A DNA stretch of 64,000 bases from Siphonodentalium dalli (Eukaryota; Mollusca; Scaphopoda; Gadilida; Siphonodentaliidae): the NCBI GenBank assembly GCA_032622095.1, contig CP136062.1:132451282-132515281 (forward strand). The letters run 5' to 3'. A program made the position numbers and the translations under genes. This document shows, piece after piece, positions 13,807 through 24,880 of the stretch (positions within the stretch are counted from its first letter, which is position 1; each line of letters starts with the position of its first letter). Under the pieces are notes generated by a model that was given only the letters and a program-made list of their open reading frames with translations, made no database searches and had not been told where the DNA came from.

Positions 13807-14061
13807 TCCTTTCATGATGGGTGCACTGGTGCAGCATTAAATATCCTGTGCCAAATCCATTTTCTTATATATGTGAGTCTTGATCACATAGGGAGCCTCG
13901 CATATATAAGAGAATGCACTGGCTTACAAGGTGAAGGTAAATATTGTTAGGCCAATGTATTCTCTTATATTTGCGAGACTCCCTATGGGAGACTCGCATA
14001 TATAAGAGAATGCATTGGCACAGTTTTTTGCAAAATTAAAGAATCTCCAGTCATGAAAGGG
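13807..14061. mobile_element. Type A TTAA element, full length
   Basis: TTAA flanks at 13803-13806 and 14062-14065; termini TCCTTTCATGATGG and the complement of CCCTTTCATGACTGG. Two complete hairpins with CTCTTATATATG arms. Confidence 0.85.
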
Positions 14062-14311
14062 TTAAGACTGTGGGACAAGAAAACATTATTATTTTTAAAA
14101 CAAGCTGCCCTGTTTGTTGTGTGGGACTCTCAATTAAAAATCTTTTTTATCTCATATGTTTTTCAGGGATACTAATTAAGACAGTTTTTTTTTTTAAAGT
14201 TTCATATACATTTTTGTTGTTGTAATGTATTGTTGTCAAGGAAGAGACACATCTTTTAACAAATTTGATGAAGGTATTGAGCCTTGCTTTGCGTAGGTCG
14301 TTATAACTTTT

Positions 14312-14470
14312 AATTATTATCTGAACATTTCCCCACCAATGAATGGTAATCCTTCTGCACTTCTACTTTCTTTTTCGTCTGTCTGTTGTCTGCTAATTTT
14401 CCCCTGAACACCCCTCCAAATGAATAATAGACCATTCCAATATATACTGTTATAATTCGATGGACAATGA
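14312..14470 (-). mobile_element. Type B TTAA element fragment
   Basis: Reverse-oriented interior: TTATTATCTGAACATTTCCC, GTCTGTTGTCTGCT, AATGAATAATAGACCATTCC. Neither terminus remains. Confidence 0.7.
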
Positions 14471-14586
14471 AAGTCTGTCACTAAAACTACATTTTCTTCC
14501 AATTCTTTTCTACAAGTAAAATTGTGGGACAAGGAATATTTCTATTTTTAGAAGACAACATAAAGATATATAAGCATGAATATTTT

Positions 14587-14700
14587 TAGTCCAAGTCTGC
14601 TCATACGTAAACCAGCTAAGATATTGGGATATTGTTTTAAACAGCATCTCGCTATCTAAATATATTATTAGCTGGTTTATGTATGAGCAGACTTGGACTA
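14587..14700. mobile_element. Short inverted-repeat element (TAGTCCAAGTCTGC ends)
   Basis: Arms of about 32 bp (TAGTCCAAGTCTGCTCATA and complement) enclose some 45 bp. Arms differ at only a few positions. Consistent with a TA-target MITE; seen once here, so the boundaries are provisional. Confidence 0.6.
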
Positions 14701-14875
14701 GATCATTTTCTCAAATTGGGAAGTTAGGAACAAGTTTTTCTGATTGTACAGATATAACATATATTGACTGTAGTTTATCTATGTTGATAACCAAATCTCA
14801 CTGAGGAGAAGCTATTTGATTCCCAATTATTCATTTGTAGAGCTTTTCAGCTGATATGTTCAATAAATAACATTA

Positions 14876-15192
14876 GACTATTTGTTGAACTTATCAGTTG
14901 AACATCCCTTCAACTGAAACATTTTAGTGTTTCTCTGCCTGCCATCTGCATATACTATCTGAACATCCCTAGAAATTAAAAATGGACCATTCTAATGTAT
15001 ACTTTTAGAATTGAATGGGAGAATTTGTTGAACTTATTATCTAAACATTTCCCTCATTAAATAAGGCTCCTTCTGCACATTTATTTATCCGTCATCTGCT
15101 GTTATCACCTAAACATCCTTCCAAATCAATAATAGACTATTCAGATGTACACTTTTTAACTGACTGGGAGAATCCATTCAGTATAGAAAGGG
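14876..15192 (-). mobile_element. Two partial type B elements joined head to tail
   Basis: Two successive runs of TTGTTGAACTTAT...CTGAACAT...GGGAGAA in reverse orientation, meeting near 15022. The second ends in CAGTATAGAAAGGG followed by TTAA. Confidence 0.7.
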
Positions 15193-15379
15193 TTAAACTT
15201 CAACACTATGAAATAAATGGCTAGAAAATTCAATATGAGACACTTTATGAAATGGAATATTTTAATTTTTAGGTGTCACTTCTCGTTTCAATTGTGCTCT
15301 TATATTTTACACTAGAATAATAATAAGATGCAAAATAGGTTTAATAAACATTAGCCGGGAACTCGGAATACATCTTTAA

Positions 15380-15619
15380 CCCTTCCATCACTGGAGCTTC
15401 CTGAAATTTGCGAAAACCCTGTGCCAATGCATTCTCTTATATATGCGAGCCTCCCATAGGGAGCCTCGCACATATAAGAGAATACATTGGCCTAGCAATA
15501 TTTACCATGACCTTGTAAGCCAGTGTGTTCTCTTATATATGCGAGGCTCCCTATGGGAGATCATTAATCTACATGGAGATATCTAATGCTGCACCAGCGC
15601 AGCTCCCGCCACGAAAGAG
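15380..15619. mobile_element. Type A TTAA element, full length
   Basis: TTAA on both sides (15376-15379, 15620-15623). Ends CCCTTCCATCACTGGAG and the complement of CTCTTTCGTGGCGGGAG. Two hairpins, the second shortened. Confidence 0.85.
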
Positions 15620-17714
15620 TTAAAATATGACTAAACTTTTTTCCTTTGATGTGCCAGAAACAAAATTTTAAATGAAAAGAAGCAGACACCAATAAAAACC
15701 AGAAACTACAAGTGAGATATACCACAACAGTGGAAGGGTAATTATAGAACATCAACAATTATACTATAAAATAGGCCATACCCTAAAAGGTAGTATAGTC
15801 AATCACTATGGTATTCATACATCATGTGTCACAGAGAAACTGATGATAATCAATAAGGACATTATCCCAACTGCTTCGATAAAACACCACACATTGAGCC
15901 CTGATGTCACACGATCTAGGCTCCGATAAATATCATAATATTGGTTATACTGTCATGCAATCGTAAGTCTACGGAAGGCAGAGCCTAGTGGCTGCTTTGT
16001 TTAATCGAGTATTTCCAGATCTATGATTCTAAATTTATGCAAAGGTCCACTTTAAAATCTAAAAATGAAATTCACAGTTTGTACTTCCAATTTGCACAAA
16101 CATGTCTATTATTGCCTATCTGGTGACCATGCGGCTACAACAGCCAATTATCGGATACCAGTTATTGTAGGTTACGTCCAATGTCAAGCAATTTCCGTCA
16201 CACCAAAAGCTTAATGTGCAGTATCAAATGTCTACACGATACTCAATTTCGAACAGTGGCAGTGACAACAATTGATGAAAGTGAGAGCAATTCCAGAAAG
16301 TTATCGAAAAAATATCCGATATTCAACAGATGGTTGTTAGTAGGTAAACTGTTAGTGAAAGAGCATCAAGCGCATGCTTACCTGAAGTCCGAACGAAATA
16401 TAATAAAGCGAGCGTTGTTTACACCGAGCTGACAATATTGCGCCTCATTATGACAGTCAATAATGATTCTTATTTTAATTTTTCTATCCTTTCCTATAAC
16501 AATGCGACACACCTAAAAGTCCAATAGAAACTGTCGCTCGTTCCCCAAATGGCCTATTGTCATGGCTTAGCTGGGGTCACTCATTATAAAGTATTGGTTC
16601 AGACACTATCTTAGGCTCTTGTTTCTTAAAGCTCTGTCAAAATACAGCTATTTGCACCAGCCAGCAGGCAAAAACTTTTCAATAGGGCTATTTTCACATT
16701 TAAATAAAGCACAAATTGTCTATGGGAACGAATAATTTTACAAACAAAGAACCGTGACTCATTGAAATAAGTGAATAGAATTGACAATAAACTCATAAAT
16801 GTGCTATCAGGTATGTAAGGTCTATTTAAATATGAATGGATTGGGGAAAAAATGATGGGGACAGGAGAAAATTTGCCAAAACATATCACTGGCTAGATTA
16901 AACAATGGGATATCTGTTGCTAGTGGCAACTTGAACTTTGACACACAAGCTAGAATTCCTTAAGAAAAGAACTGATAATATCGTCTCATAATGAAATAGC
17001 TTGTCACGTTGAATTGATTTAAGAAATCTAACAGTGAAAATACACAAAAGATTTCGAGAGAGAAGCTAATAAGTATATGGTTGCTTACCAAGGACTATGC
17101 ATATATATTCGCTTTTCATTAACGAAAACCCGTTTACAAAAGGAAACGTTTCATTTTGTGTTTGCCATTAACTTTTGTAATAGAATATTTTATTCTTAAA
17201 ATACCTTCGCCAGTGAGATGAACGCTTAATTGGAATAAGTGGTGCATGGCTAAATTTGAGGATTTTATTATATTTTAGCAGCTTGGTTGTTGAAAGAAAA
17301 GAGGAAGTAGCATGCCATAAATTCAGTATAAATGAAACCAGTTTATAACACTACAGATGAACCAGTGATACCCCAAGGACAAAAATGCACTTGCAGCCAT
17401 GCAACATTTCAGTCTAATGATTTTATGTATCAAGGTGACACAGCATAGGTGTTCCTTCAATCCTCATGCAGTCACACAGGTTACAAAAAACTAATTATTT
17501 CCCATAGGCCATAGTGTTAACATTCTGTCCGAATCCGTGCAGCCTTCCAATTAATTGGTACAAATCCCCTTCAATTCTGGAGGAATCAAACCTGGGACAT
17601 AATAGGAATTGAAAAAATATTCGGGGTACGGGAGCTTTTCCAGTTCAAATTTTCCGCTTTCATAACTACCCTCAGTTCAGCAGCAAATTTTGAAAACAAA
17701 TATCACCTACCCTA

Positions 17715-17929
17715 CAGTAATGCTCTAAGTAATTGACTCTTTAACGACAGCAGAATTATGGGTAACTTTTCAGGATTTAGTCGGAAATATGGCTTGTTGC
17801 CATTCATCGGAAAGCTCTCCCCGAGAGCTTTCCGATGAATGGCAACAAGCCATATTTCCGACTAAATATCCTAAAAAGTTACCCATAATTCTGCTGTCGT
17901 TAAAGAGTCGATTACTTAGAGCATTACTG
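17715..17929. mobile_element. TA palindromic MITE, full copy
   Basis: 215-bp palindrome with TA flanks, ends CAGTAATGCTCTAAGTAATT and complement, centre AAGCTCTCCCCGAGAGCTT. Confidence 0.92.
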
Positions 17930-18150
17930 TATATCATTTGTCATCCCAAATTCCCACAATAATAAATACGGTTCATATTCAATCTGCATTATCTGATCAG
18001 GAAATGCATATTTTAAAGTTATATCATTTAATTTTCTGTAGATAATACACTAATCAGCTCTGTATTTTTCCAAGAATGATAATTCAACATAATTAGTTTC
18101 TTGTAACCCACACTCACACCAATGGTAGTGTTTTAATGAAAATATTTTTA

Positions 18151-18491
18151 TAAGCTTGAGTAAAATGAAACCCTCTGGGAACCTAATTCTGCTGAGGCCT
18201 CAACTGCTATGGGAAACAAAGGATCAGATTGAAGTTGCTGATTAGTCACCTCGATTATGCAATTTATCTTCTGCAAATTAGGGGGAAAAGCAACTTCCCA
18301 GAAGGGAAAAAATAACTAAAAACAATGTTAATTTGACACTACAGATAGTTCCCAGAAGATGAGGCCTAAGCCAAATGATGTCCCCTGATGGTGAATTTGG
18401 TGACGCTACCCAACTGTACGGGATAGCAACACTAAATTCACCCTCTGGGGACCTCATTCTGCAAATGACAGACACACTATTTACAGACTTG
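18151..18491. mobile_element. hAT-like element D, decayed copy
   Basis: Right end matches the other D copies: CTCATTCTGCAAATGACAG then ACACACTATTTACAGACTTG. The left end near AAGCTTGAG is decayed and the flanking 8-mers do not match, so the left limit is a guess. Confidence 0.6.
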
Positions 18492-18978
18492 ATCGTTGCT
18501 GGAGATGAAAATTGTCTCTCCAGATGGCGTTGGCGTTTGTCACGAACATGATTGCTTTTTATCCATAATTAACCATAGTGGGATGGAGTCATATATTGTT
18601 TATACCATTATATTGTTAATAGACACTGCATGCAGCCATATAACCGTTCCTGATGACGCATTCTCACAAAGACATTAATGCATCTGATCTGAATCGTCAA
18701 TAAGCTGCTTACTGAAATTAGGGTATCCCAGTAACATACCGTGGTTCATTATCACGTAATACCAACAATATGTAGATTAGTATTTATAGAGCTTCAAGGG
18801 CTTCTCAAACGAGGCTCGGACATCGGCTCATATCATGAATGTGACATATTTGCTGCTTCCTATCTCTGATATTGATATAAATTGTTGCGTTTTGGCTTCT
18901 ATAAAACGGGGAGGCAACATTATCACTTCAATGATGGAATCTTGGGGAGGAGTAGTTCACATGGGGATACTCATTTAA

Positions 18979-19101
18979 CCCTTTCTTTACAAAATGGAAT
19001 TTCCCATCCAGTTATATAAGTATATTGGAATGGTCTATTATTCATTTGGAGGGTTGCAGATTACAAATTGATAATACAAGTGCAGATGGAGTCCTGTACA
19101 T
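18979..19101 (+). mobile_element. Type B TTAA element, left part
   Basis: TTAA then CCCTTTCTTTACAAAATGG and TTGGAATGGTCTATTATTC; it fades after about 120 bp with no right end. Confidence 0.75.
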
Positions 19102-20415
19102 CAAAACACAGTAACCAATATTTGGAAGAGTGGAATTGATTTATAGAGATTTAGGGACACCCGTGGAAGCCATAGCCATATGGAAGTCCAATATTTTTAA
19201 GGGGTCTGAGACTTTTTACTCAATTTTTTTTACATGATATGCAGTTTTTGTAGAATATACATTGTATATACACATAAATATAACAAAATATTTTCAAATT
19301 AACCTTAAATATGTATAATTCAGGCAGAAACGTTATTTGCCACAATTTCCCCCTGAAATTACCATTCAATTTCCCCCGAATTTGACCGAAAATATCTCCA
19401 ATTTGTCTGAATTTTGAGCTCTCAAAACATTTGGGGGGTGGGGGGGGGGGGGGGCTGAAGTATTCTGGGCCCGTACAAATATGGTGTATGCTGACCCTAG
19501 AAGAGTTCAAGGCTGCAAATTTGTTATCTTAATAGGTACTGGATAATAGTCTCATTTTCACAAAATAGAGTAAAAAACAGATTTCCCCCCAATTTCTTCA
19601 TAGTTTGTTTTTATGCAAGGGGTTGACTAGTTCAGATGAATTCTGCAAATTCAGTGCTAAGAAAGTCATAAGTAATTTAGACTAGGAATGATAAGAGTAA
19701 ATTGAATATATCAGCAGGGAAGGATAATTTATTTGCTTATGACTGGCCCCATTAATAACAGTCAACATGGTGGGTCATTAAAGCAAGTACAGCAACATGG
19801 TGCTCCTTATCAACTCCCAAATTCATGATAGGTTTTCTAATTATAATAGTTGGAGCCCAGACTTAATCTACCCCGAGCTGAGTCTTAATCGGATCTGTTC
19901 CAACTTCCAACTCGTAATTTATGATTTGTGGCGATAAAAATCTCAAGAGTTATGAAATTTACCATCAAAGTTGGTCTGGAGGCAATGTGGGCTAGATCAA
20001 AATTATTTTCATAGTTCTTCTTTGATTGCCTTAATTTGCCTGATTTCCTATTTTTTCTACTCTGGTTCGATGGGTTCAAGACAGAACAATGTGATGTAAC
20101 AACACATTAACAGACACATATGTTCAGGGAAGCAGCTAAAGGGGAGATACTTTTGGGGATATTTCTTGATAAACATAAATTTCAGAAAACCATTTTGAGA
20201 TTGGATTTTTTCTGTCTTTACATCCAAACTGTCAAATCAGGAATTTTTACTAACAACCACTTTAATGTTGTAAGGCAATGAAAAATATTTTTAAAAGCTT
20301 ATAACTTTTTAGCCTACTCATCACATTCAATATCTGATAAAAGTTGATAGTTCTTGAAATAGGTATTGTCGCCCAAAGTCAAACGTATATACTCAGGTAA
20401 CGGTGGAAGATTTAA

Positions 20416-20900
20416 CCCTTTCTATACTAAATGAATTCTCCCACCCAGTTTTAAATGTATATATTGGAATGGTATACAAGCCTTGAAATAGTGTGCCTGT
20501 CATTTGCAGAATGAGGTCCCCAGAGGGTGAATTTAGTGATGCTACCCCGCATAGCATCACCAAATTCACCCTCTGGGGGACCTCATTCTGCTTACACCTC
20601 AACAGAATGAGGTTTCCAGAGGGTGAATTTGGTGATGCTAGCCCGCTATGCGGGGTAGCATCACTAAATTCACCCTCTGGGAACCTCATTCTGCAAATGA
20701 CAGACACACTTATTTCAAGGCTTGATGGTATATTATTCATTTGGAGGAGTTTTCAGGAAAAATAAGCAGAAGGCAGATAATAAAAATACAGAAGGATCGA
20801 GTCCTAATTATTAGAGGGAAATGTTCATTTAATAATTTCAACAAACAACCTATGTTTGTTGAACTTATTATCTGAACATTTCCCAAGGAATAAGTACTTT
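20416..20900 (+). mobile_element. Type B TTAA element interrupted by a hAT-like element
   Basis: Starts at TTAA-CCCTTTCTATACTAAATG. It is split after ATTGGAATGGTATA and resumes at 20725 with ATGGTATATTATTCATTTGG. The right terminus is not recognisable. Confidence 0.8.
20477..20724. mobile_element. hAT-like element D, compact copy with perfect 8-bp duplication
   Basis: Terminal repeats CAAGCCTTGAAATA and complement; the interior holds two opposed copies of AATGAGGTCCCCAGAGGGTG. It is flanked by the identical 8-mer ATGGTATA (20469-20476 and 20725-20732), diagnostic of hAT-type transposition. No transposase. Confidence 0.9.
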
Positions 20901-21273
20901 TCATTTAATTGCTTTGAAGGAATAAAAATTTATGCTGAAATATCATACTTTCAACTCATTTGAGATTTACCATATTAGGAATGAGATTGATAAATCAAAT
21001 CTATAAAACTGTGAACCATCAGTTCCAAAAACCCATGTTTTTTCATTGGAAATTTTCCAGATCATTTTGAAATTAATATTATGGCTGCTTAAATGAGAAA
21101 TAGTCTGCACTTCAAGAAATTAGAAATTCTGTTCAGGCTGATACTTTGGATGCTGAGATAATCAATGGTTAATTGAGGTAAATTTCAAATATTCCAACAG
21201 TAACCAAACTAATAATGATTCAGGCTGCAAATAGAGCCCACTGTTGTATGGAAATAATTATTCTTTTTATTAA

Positions 21274-21497
21274 CCCATTCATTAATGAATACTTATTGAT
21301 GAGTAGTTCCCTTAGAAAATGTTTAGATATTAAGTACATTGTCGTTAGTTGAATTTATTATCTGAACATTTCCCACCAATGAATAGGATTCCACATTTAT
21401 TAGCTGTTTGCTTATATTTCATGGGCAACCCTGAAGATGATTAATAGACCATTCCAATGGATAATTTTTATAACCCTGCCATTGAGTGAAGAAAGGG
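21274..21497 (-). mobile_element. Type B TTAA element, full length
   Basis: TTAA then CCCATTCATTAATGAATAC at the left; the right end is GTGAAGAAAGGG with TTTAAA. Contains the uninterrupted site GATGAGTAGTTCCCTTAG, which serves as the empty-site reference for the MITE at 27389. It ends 80 bases from the Zfhx splice donor. Confidence 0.8.
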
Positions 21498-21570
21498 TTT
21501 AAATACACCACAATATGAATTTTGACAGTATTACAGTCTAATTTACAGACTAGGAGTAGAAAATAAAGAA

Positions 21571-21579
21571 ATACACACC
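21571..21579 (-). other. Splice donor ending the Zfhx exon
   Basis: The minus strand reads GACGAGG then GTGTGTAT, leaving a phase-1 exon end after residue 995 (D-D-E). Beyond this the reading frame gives only a hydrophobic intronic tail and a stop near 21550. A second GT two bases on is possible but would change phase. Confidence 0.7.
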
Positions 21580-24564
21580 CTCGTCATCAAACTGGACTTC
21601 ATCGATATCGGACAGCTCCTTGGCGACAAACACATCAGACAGATCGATGTCCATCTTGCCCTGCTGACTGAGTTGCATACGATACATGCTCTCGTTCTGT
21701 ATATGCTTGACAGACGCCACATGATGGATCAGGTTAATCTTCGCCTTCGTTGAAAACTCGCACAGGGCGCACTGGTAGTATATCTTATTACCAGGCAGCT
21801 TGGCCTCGCAATTCTGCAGATGACGGAAAAGTTGGGCACTGCTCTCATGTCGCGGAGTAGTCATATGAACCTGAAGTTTATGAATACTGTTCGTGTAAAA
21901 GTCACATGCATTGCAACGAATCTGAATCGGGTTGCTCGCATTCAGATACTTCAATCGCCATTCATTTCCAGGCCCACCCTCTTTTATATGATTGACAAGT
22001 TGAAGCCGTTGTAGATGTTTATCAGTCTTGCAATGCAGCTGGAAATTTGCCTTCAAGTTTGTCTTATAAGTGCAGAGGTTACATAGGTAGGTGCCATTTG
22101 CCACGGTGACAGTCTCGTTCTCCTGATGTCTTGTCCTATCGTGTTGCAGATGCTGATGCAGCGCTTCGATTGAGTCAGTGATAAAAATGTTGCATACGCA
22201 GCAATGGAACAGCTTCGATGAATCGGACGCATCTGGAATCGGATCCGAAGTTCCGCCCATCTCATTCTCCTTCCTCATGTCGACGGGCATCGGGAAGTTC
22301 TGAGGCATTCCCGACATCATCATACTTTGGTCAAACTGGAATGGTGAGCCTGGCATCTGATTTTGAAGTCCTAGGAATTGGGCAGGTTCTGGTTGCCCCA
22401 GCAACATCATCTGATTCATCTGCAGCTGCATGTCGTGCTGCATATGTTTCATATTCTGCTGTAAGACCATCATGTTGTGCGTATGCTTCTCGCTCGTCAT
22501 GTGGATGCGCAAATTTCTGGCAACGTTCGTCTCATAATTGCAGACATCACATCGCCAGGTCGGCTTAGGCTTCGGTTTTTGTCTTTGTAAATTCTCAATG
22601 GGCATTGGAACAGGAGTCGATGGTGTTGGAGGAGGATGTTGCATTTTTGCGATGTCGCCCCCGTTCGACATTTCTTGTACATTGTTTATGTGTTTATCCG
22701 ATTGCATATGAATGCTTAGATTGCCTTTCGTTGTCGTAGAATAGTTGCAGACCTCGCACCGATATGGCTTGTAGCCACATGAGTAAGATTCGCCTCTTGC
22801 CAAACGGGGATGTGGCTGCGATGTCAAACAGTATATACACTGAGCGTCACTATCTGGATGCTTCTCTTTCATGTGAATTTCCAATGTCTCTTGATATTTG
22901 TAATGCCAATTACATTTCGGGCATTTCAATGTCTTACAGGAATTTCTAGAATGCATCATGGTCATGTGACCTCCAAGTGACTGCGATGAGCTGAGAACAA
23001 GATCACATTTCGGGCATTCAATGTCCTGGGATCTGCCATGTGGATGTTCGTCACAGACGCCATAAAATAATGGTGACGTCTGCCTTGGTACGTCAGATGA
23101 GAACGCAGATGCAGAAGTCTTAGTGCCCACAGTCGGGGAGTCATGCGAAGGTGAGGATTTCGTCGAGAGTAGAGCATTGACAACAGCAGCATTAATACTG
23201 TCTCTGACTGACGACGCCGCTAATGGATTGAACACATGACTGGACGATAGAGGTCCATTTTCCATTTTGAGTGATTTACATAAAGCTAGAGAGTGTCCCA
23301 ACATATTATCTGGAACTGAGGTAGGCAAACCTTTGGAACTTTGTGGCGACAAGATGTCGCCTTCATCTGGCGACCTTTCCGAGGTCAACCTTGAGACTAG
23401 GGATCTTTGAATTGGAGAACTAGTCACCGGATACTCACCGGAATCAGAGTCCGAACTATCACCAGGAGGGTGAGGAAACTTTGGTTTAGCATAGATATAG
23501 CTCACATTGGTTGAGCTCTCTCGAGGAATTGAAACGTCAGATTCAACTGATGACTGCTGTGATGAACCTGAGCTGAAGCTGTGCTGAGACTTTGTTAAAT
23601 TCATTTCAAGGAAAGACATTAGTGGATCCTTAGATTTGCCGATGCCTTGTATAATGGCTGATACATCCTTTAGGGCAAGAAGCTCCTTTTCTCCTCGTAG
23701 AAGGTCCATTTTGTGTTCATTTATGGAATGCAACATGAAAGGTTTGGCATTTCCGAAGGAAAGTTTACAAATGAAGCACATCAGAATAGGCTTGGCTGCT
23801 GCTTCTGCAGAATTATGACTAGGAATCATATTTGGTAGTCTATCAGTCACATTCTTTCCACGTAAATCGAAAACTCTGTAGCTATGCATGATGGGATGCT
23901 GTGAATTAGTGTATGGTGATGCTGAATACATGTCCTTGTTCTCCATCGTGTTTCTGGGAACGAAGTATGCACTAGCGATTTGTGGGAATGATTTCATTGA
24001 AGGACTGTTGGCCCCTCGAGCATCGATTATGCTGCCTTCTTGCTTTGGTAGATGCAATGTTTCCGAGTTGTTGGAATCATCCTCGATGATATATGCCGAA
24101 CCATCGGGATTGTACACAATTTTTCCGTTGAATGTCTCAATGTCACTTGAACAGATTTCTGGTGAACTTCTTTGCTTTCCGGAAACGTCCGATTTCTTAG
24201 AATTTTTACTACATGGATGTTCCATATAATGCTGTAAACTGGGAAACTCCTTGTTACAGTCGGCGCAGTCTATTGGCTCTTCGTCATCCTTCTCAGAGAA
24301 CTGACTGTCATTTTCTTTATTGTCATGTCCAAAGCTTGGCGGCCGATAAATGTCCTTAGCTGACACTGAATGATTAACTAATGGGCTTCTGTTTAACCCA
24401 TATGCATCAGGTGAGAAATTGTAGTTGTAGAATGGGTTTGTGAAGCCTGCCATCATTTGGTGATTTTTCTGTGCATCTCCATGGTAACCATGTGTGGGCA
24501 TGGCCATTCTGTCTGGTGTAGGGCTATAGTTTGCACCAGTCTCGTTCAGTGTCCCGTAGTCCAT
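21579..24564 (-). CDS. Zfhx3/Zfhx4 (zfh-2): ZFHX3/ZFHX4-type zinc finger homeobox protein, first coding exon (residues 1-995)
   Basis: The family are very large nuclear transcription factors with over 20 zinc fingers and several homeodomains, acting in neuronal and muscle differentiation. Zinc fingers seen, by residue: 100-118 (C-C-H-C, atypical), 263-284, 517-538, 548-569, 603-625, 672-694, 788-808, 828-850, 884-906 and 932-954, all C-x2-C...H-x3-5-H. Family signatures are SAIIQGIG after the second finger, GGHMTMMHSRNSCKTLKCPK, HPRLARGESY, STTTKGNLSIHMQSDKH and KANFQLHCKTDKH. A Met/Gln-rich stretch (about 698-753) and Ser/Pro-rich linkers (330-510) separate finger groups. The start at 24564 is chosen because an in-frame TGA lies 18 bases upstream in the same exon. 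The open frame runs eight codons into the intron before its stop; the real exon ends one base into codon 996 at a GTGTGT donor. No homeodomain is in this exon; as in vertebrates, these should be in downstream exons, left of the window. Orthology to the ZFHX3/4 group is near certain; which paralogue name applies is not decidable. Confidence 0.95.
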
Positions 24565-24583
24565 CTGGACAGCATGTTTTCAT
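24524..24583 (-). promoter_or_regulatory. Upstream ORFs overlapping the Zfhx start codon
   Basis: Two upstream ATGs lie in the 36-base leader. The first (24583) opens a 19-codon ORF ending at 24524. The second (24575, A at -3) opens a 9-codon ORF ending at 24546. Both are out of frame with the main start at 24564 and read across it, so ribosomes using them would bypass it. The main start has C at -3 and G at +4, a mediocre context. Translational damping is an inference; the ORFs themselves are read directly. Confidence 0.55.
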
Positions 24584-24600
24584 ATGGCCACCAATCTTAT
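24565..24600 (-). other. 5' UTR part of the Zfhx exon with splice acceptor
   Basis: On the minus strand a pyrimidine tract TTCTCTATTTTTTTTAG ends at 24601 and is followed by 36 bases to the start codon. A branch-point-like CTAAT lies about 30 bases upstream of the AG. An in-frame TGA at 24580-24582 shows that coding cannot continue upstream in this frame, so the exon joins a separate non-coding 5' exon. That exon is not recognisable in the window. Confidence 0.8.
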
Positions 24601-24713
24601 CTAAAAAAAATAGAGAAGAGAATACATTAGACACTACCCAGAATAAGAAATTTAGATATATTGTTATGGTAAAAACTGTTGTATGTGGCATAGCGACATC
24701 AAACCCCAATTAA

Positions 24714-24880
24714 CCCATTCTTTACTAAATGGATTCTCGCATCAGCTATCTGGAGGGATGTTGGAAATATAAGCAGACGACAGACAGACAAACAGAAAAT
24801 ACAAGTGTTCATATTCATTGGTGGGAAATTATTCCTGATGGAACTACTACTCATCAATGAAGTAATCTATTTATTACACA
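24714..24880 (+). mobile_element. Type B TTAA element, shortened
   Basis: TTAA-CCCATTCTTTACTAAATGG followed by AGCAGACGACAGACAGAC and ATTCATTGGTGGGAAAT; truncated at the right near 24880. It lies about 110 bases upstream of the Zfhx acceptor. Confidence 0.75.

Larger units (their letters stand above)
1..21578 (-). other. Zfhx intron following the first coding exon
   Basis: Non-coding DNA downstream of the exon in gene orientation. I looked on the minus strand for the next ZFHX exons (paired-cysteine fingers, homeodomain signatures) and saw none; short ORFs here are AT-rich, lack domain patterns and often fall in repeats. It carries copies of the TTAA element families, the TA palindromic MITE and a 133-bp tandem array. 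Long unique stretches are 112-3024, 3687-4590, 6030-7900, 8690-12460, 13150-13800, 15624-17710 and 19110-20410. Confidence 0.7.

Noticed and set aside
14587-14700. A microRNA precursor hairpin
   Set aside because: The stem is long and symmetric with transposon-like ends and a TA at each edge, so a MITE is the simpler explanation.
19220-19510. A 96-codon minus-strand ORF with a proline run
   Set aside because: The prolines come from a poly-G tract read on the other strand; the rest is AT-rich with no family resemblance.
20393-20765. Paired ORFs of 115 and 90 codons on opposite strands
   Set aside because: Both are readings of the inverted repeats of the hAT-like element at 20477-20724 and its type B host, not genes.
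22218-22568. A 116-codon plus-strand ORF
   Set aside because: It is the antisense shadow of the Zfhx coding exon.
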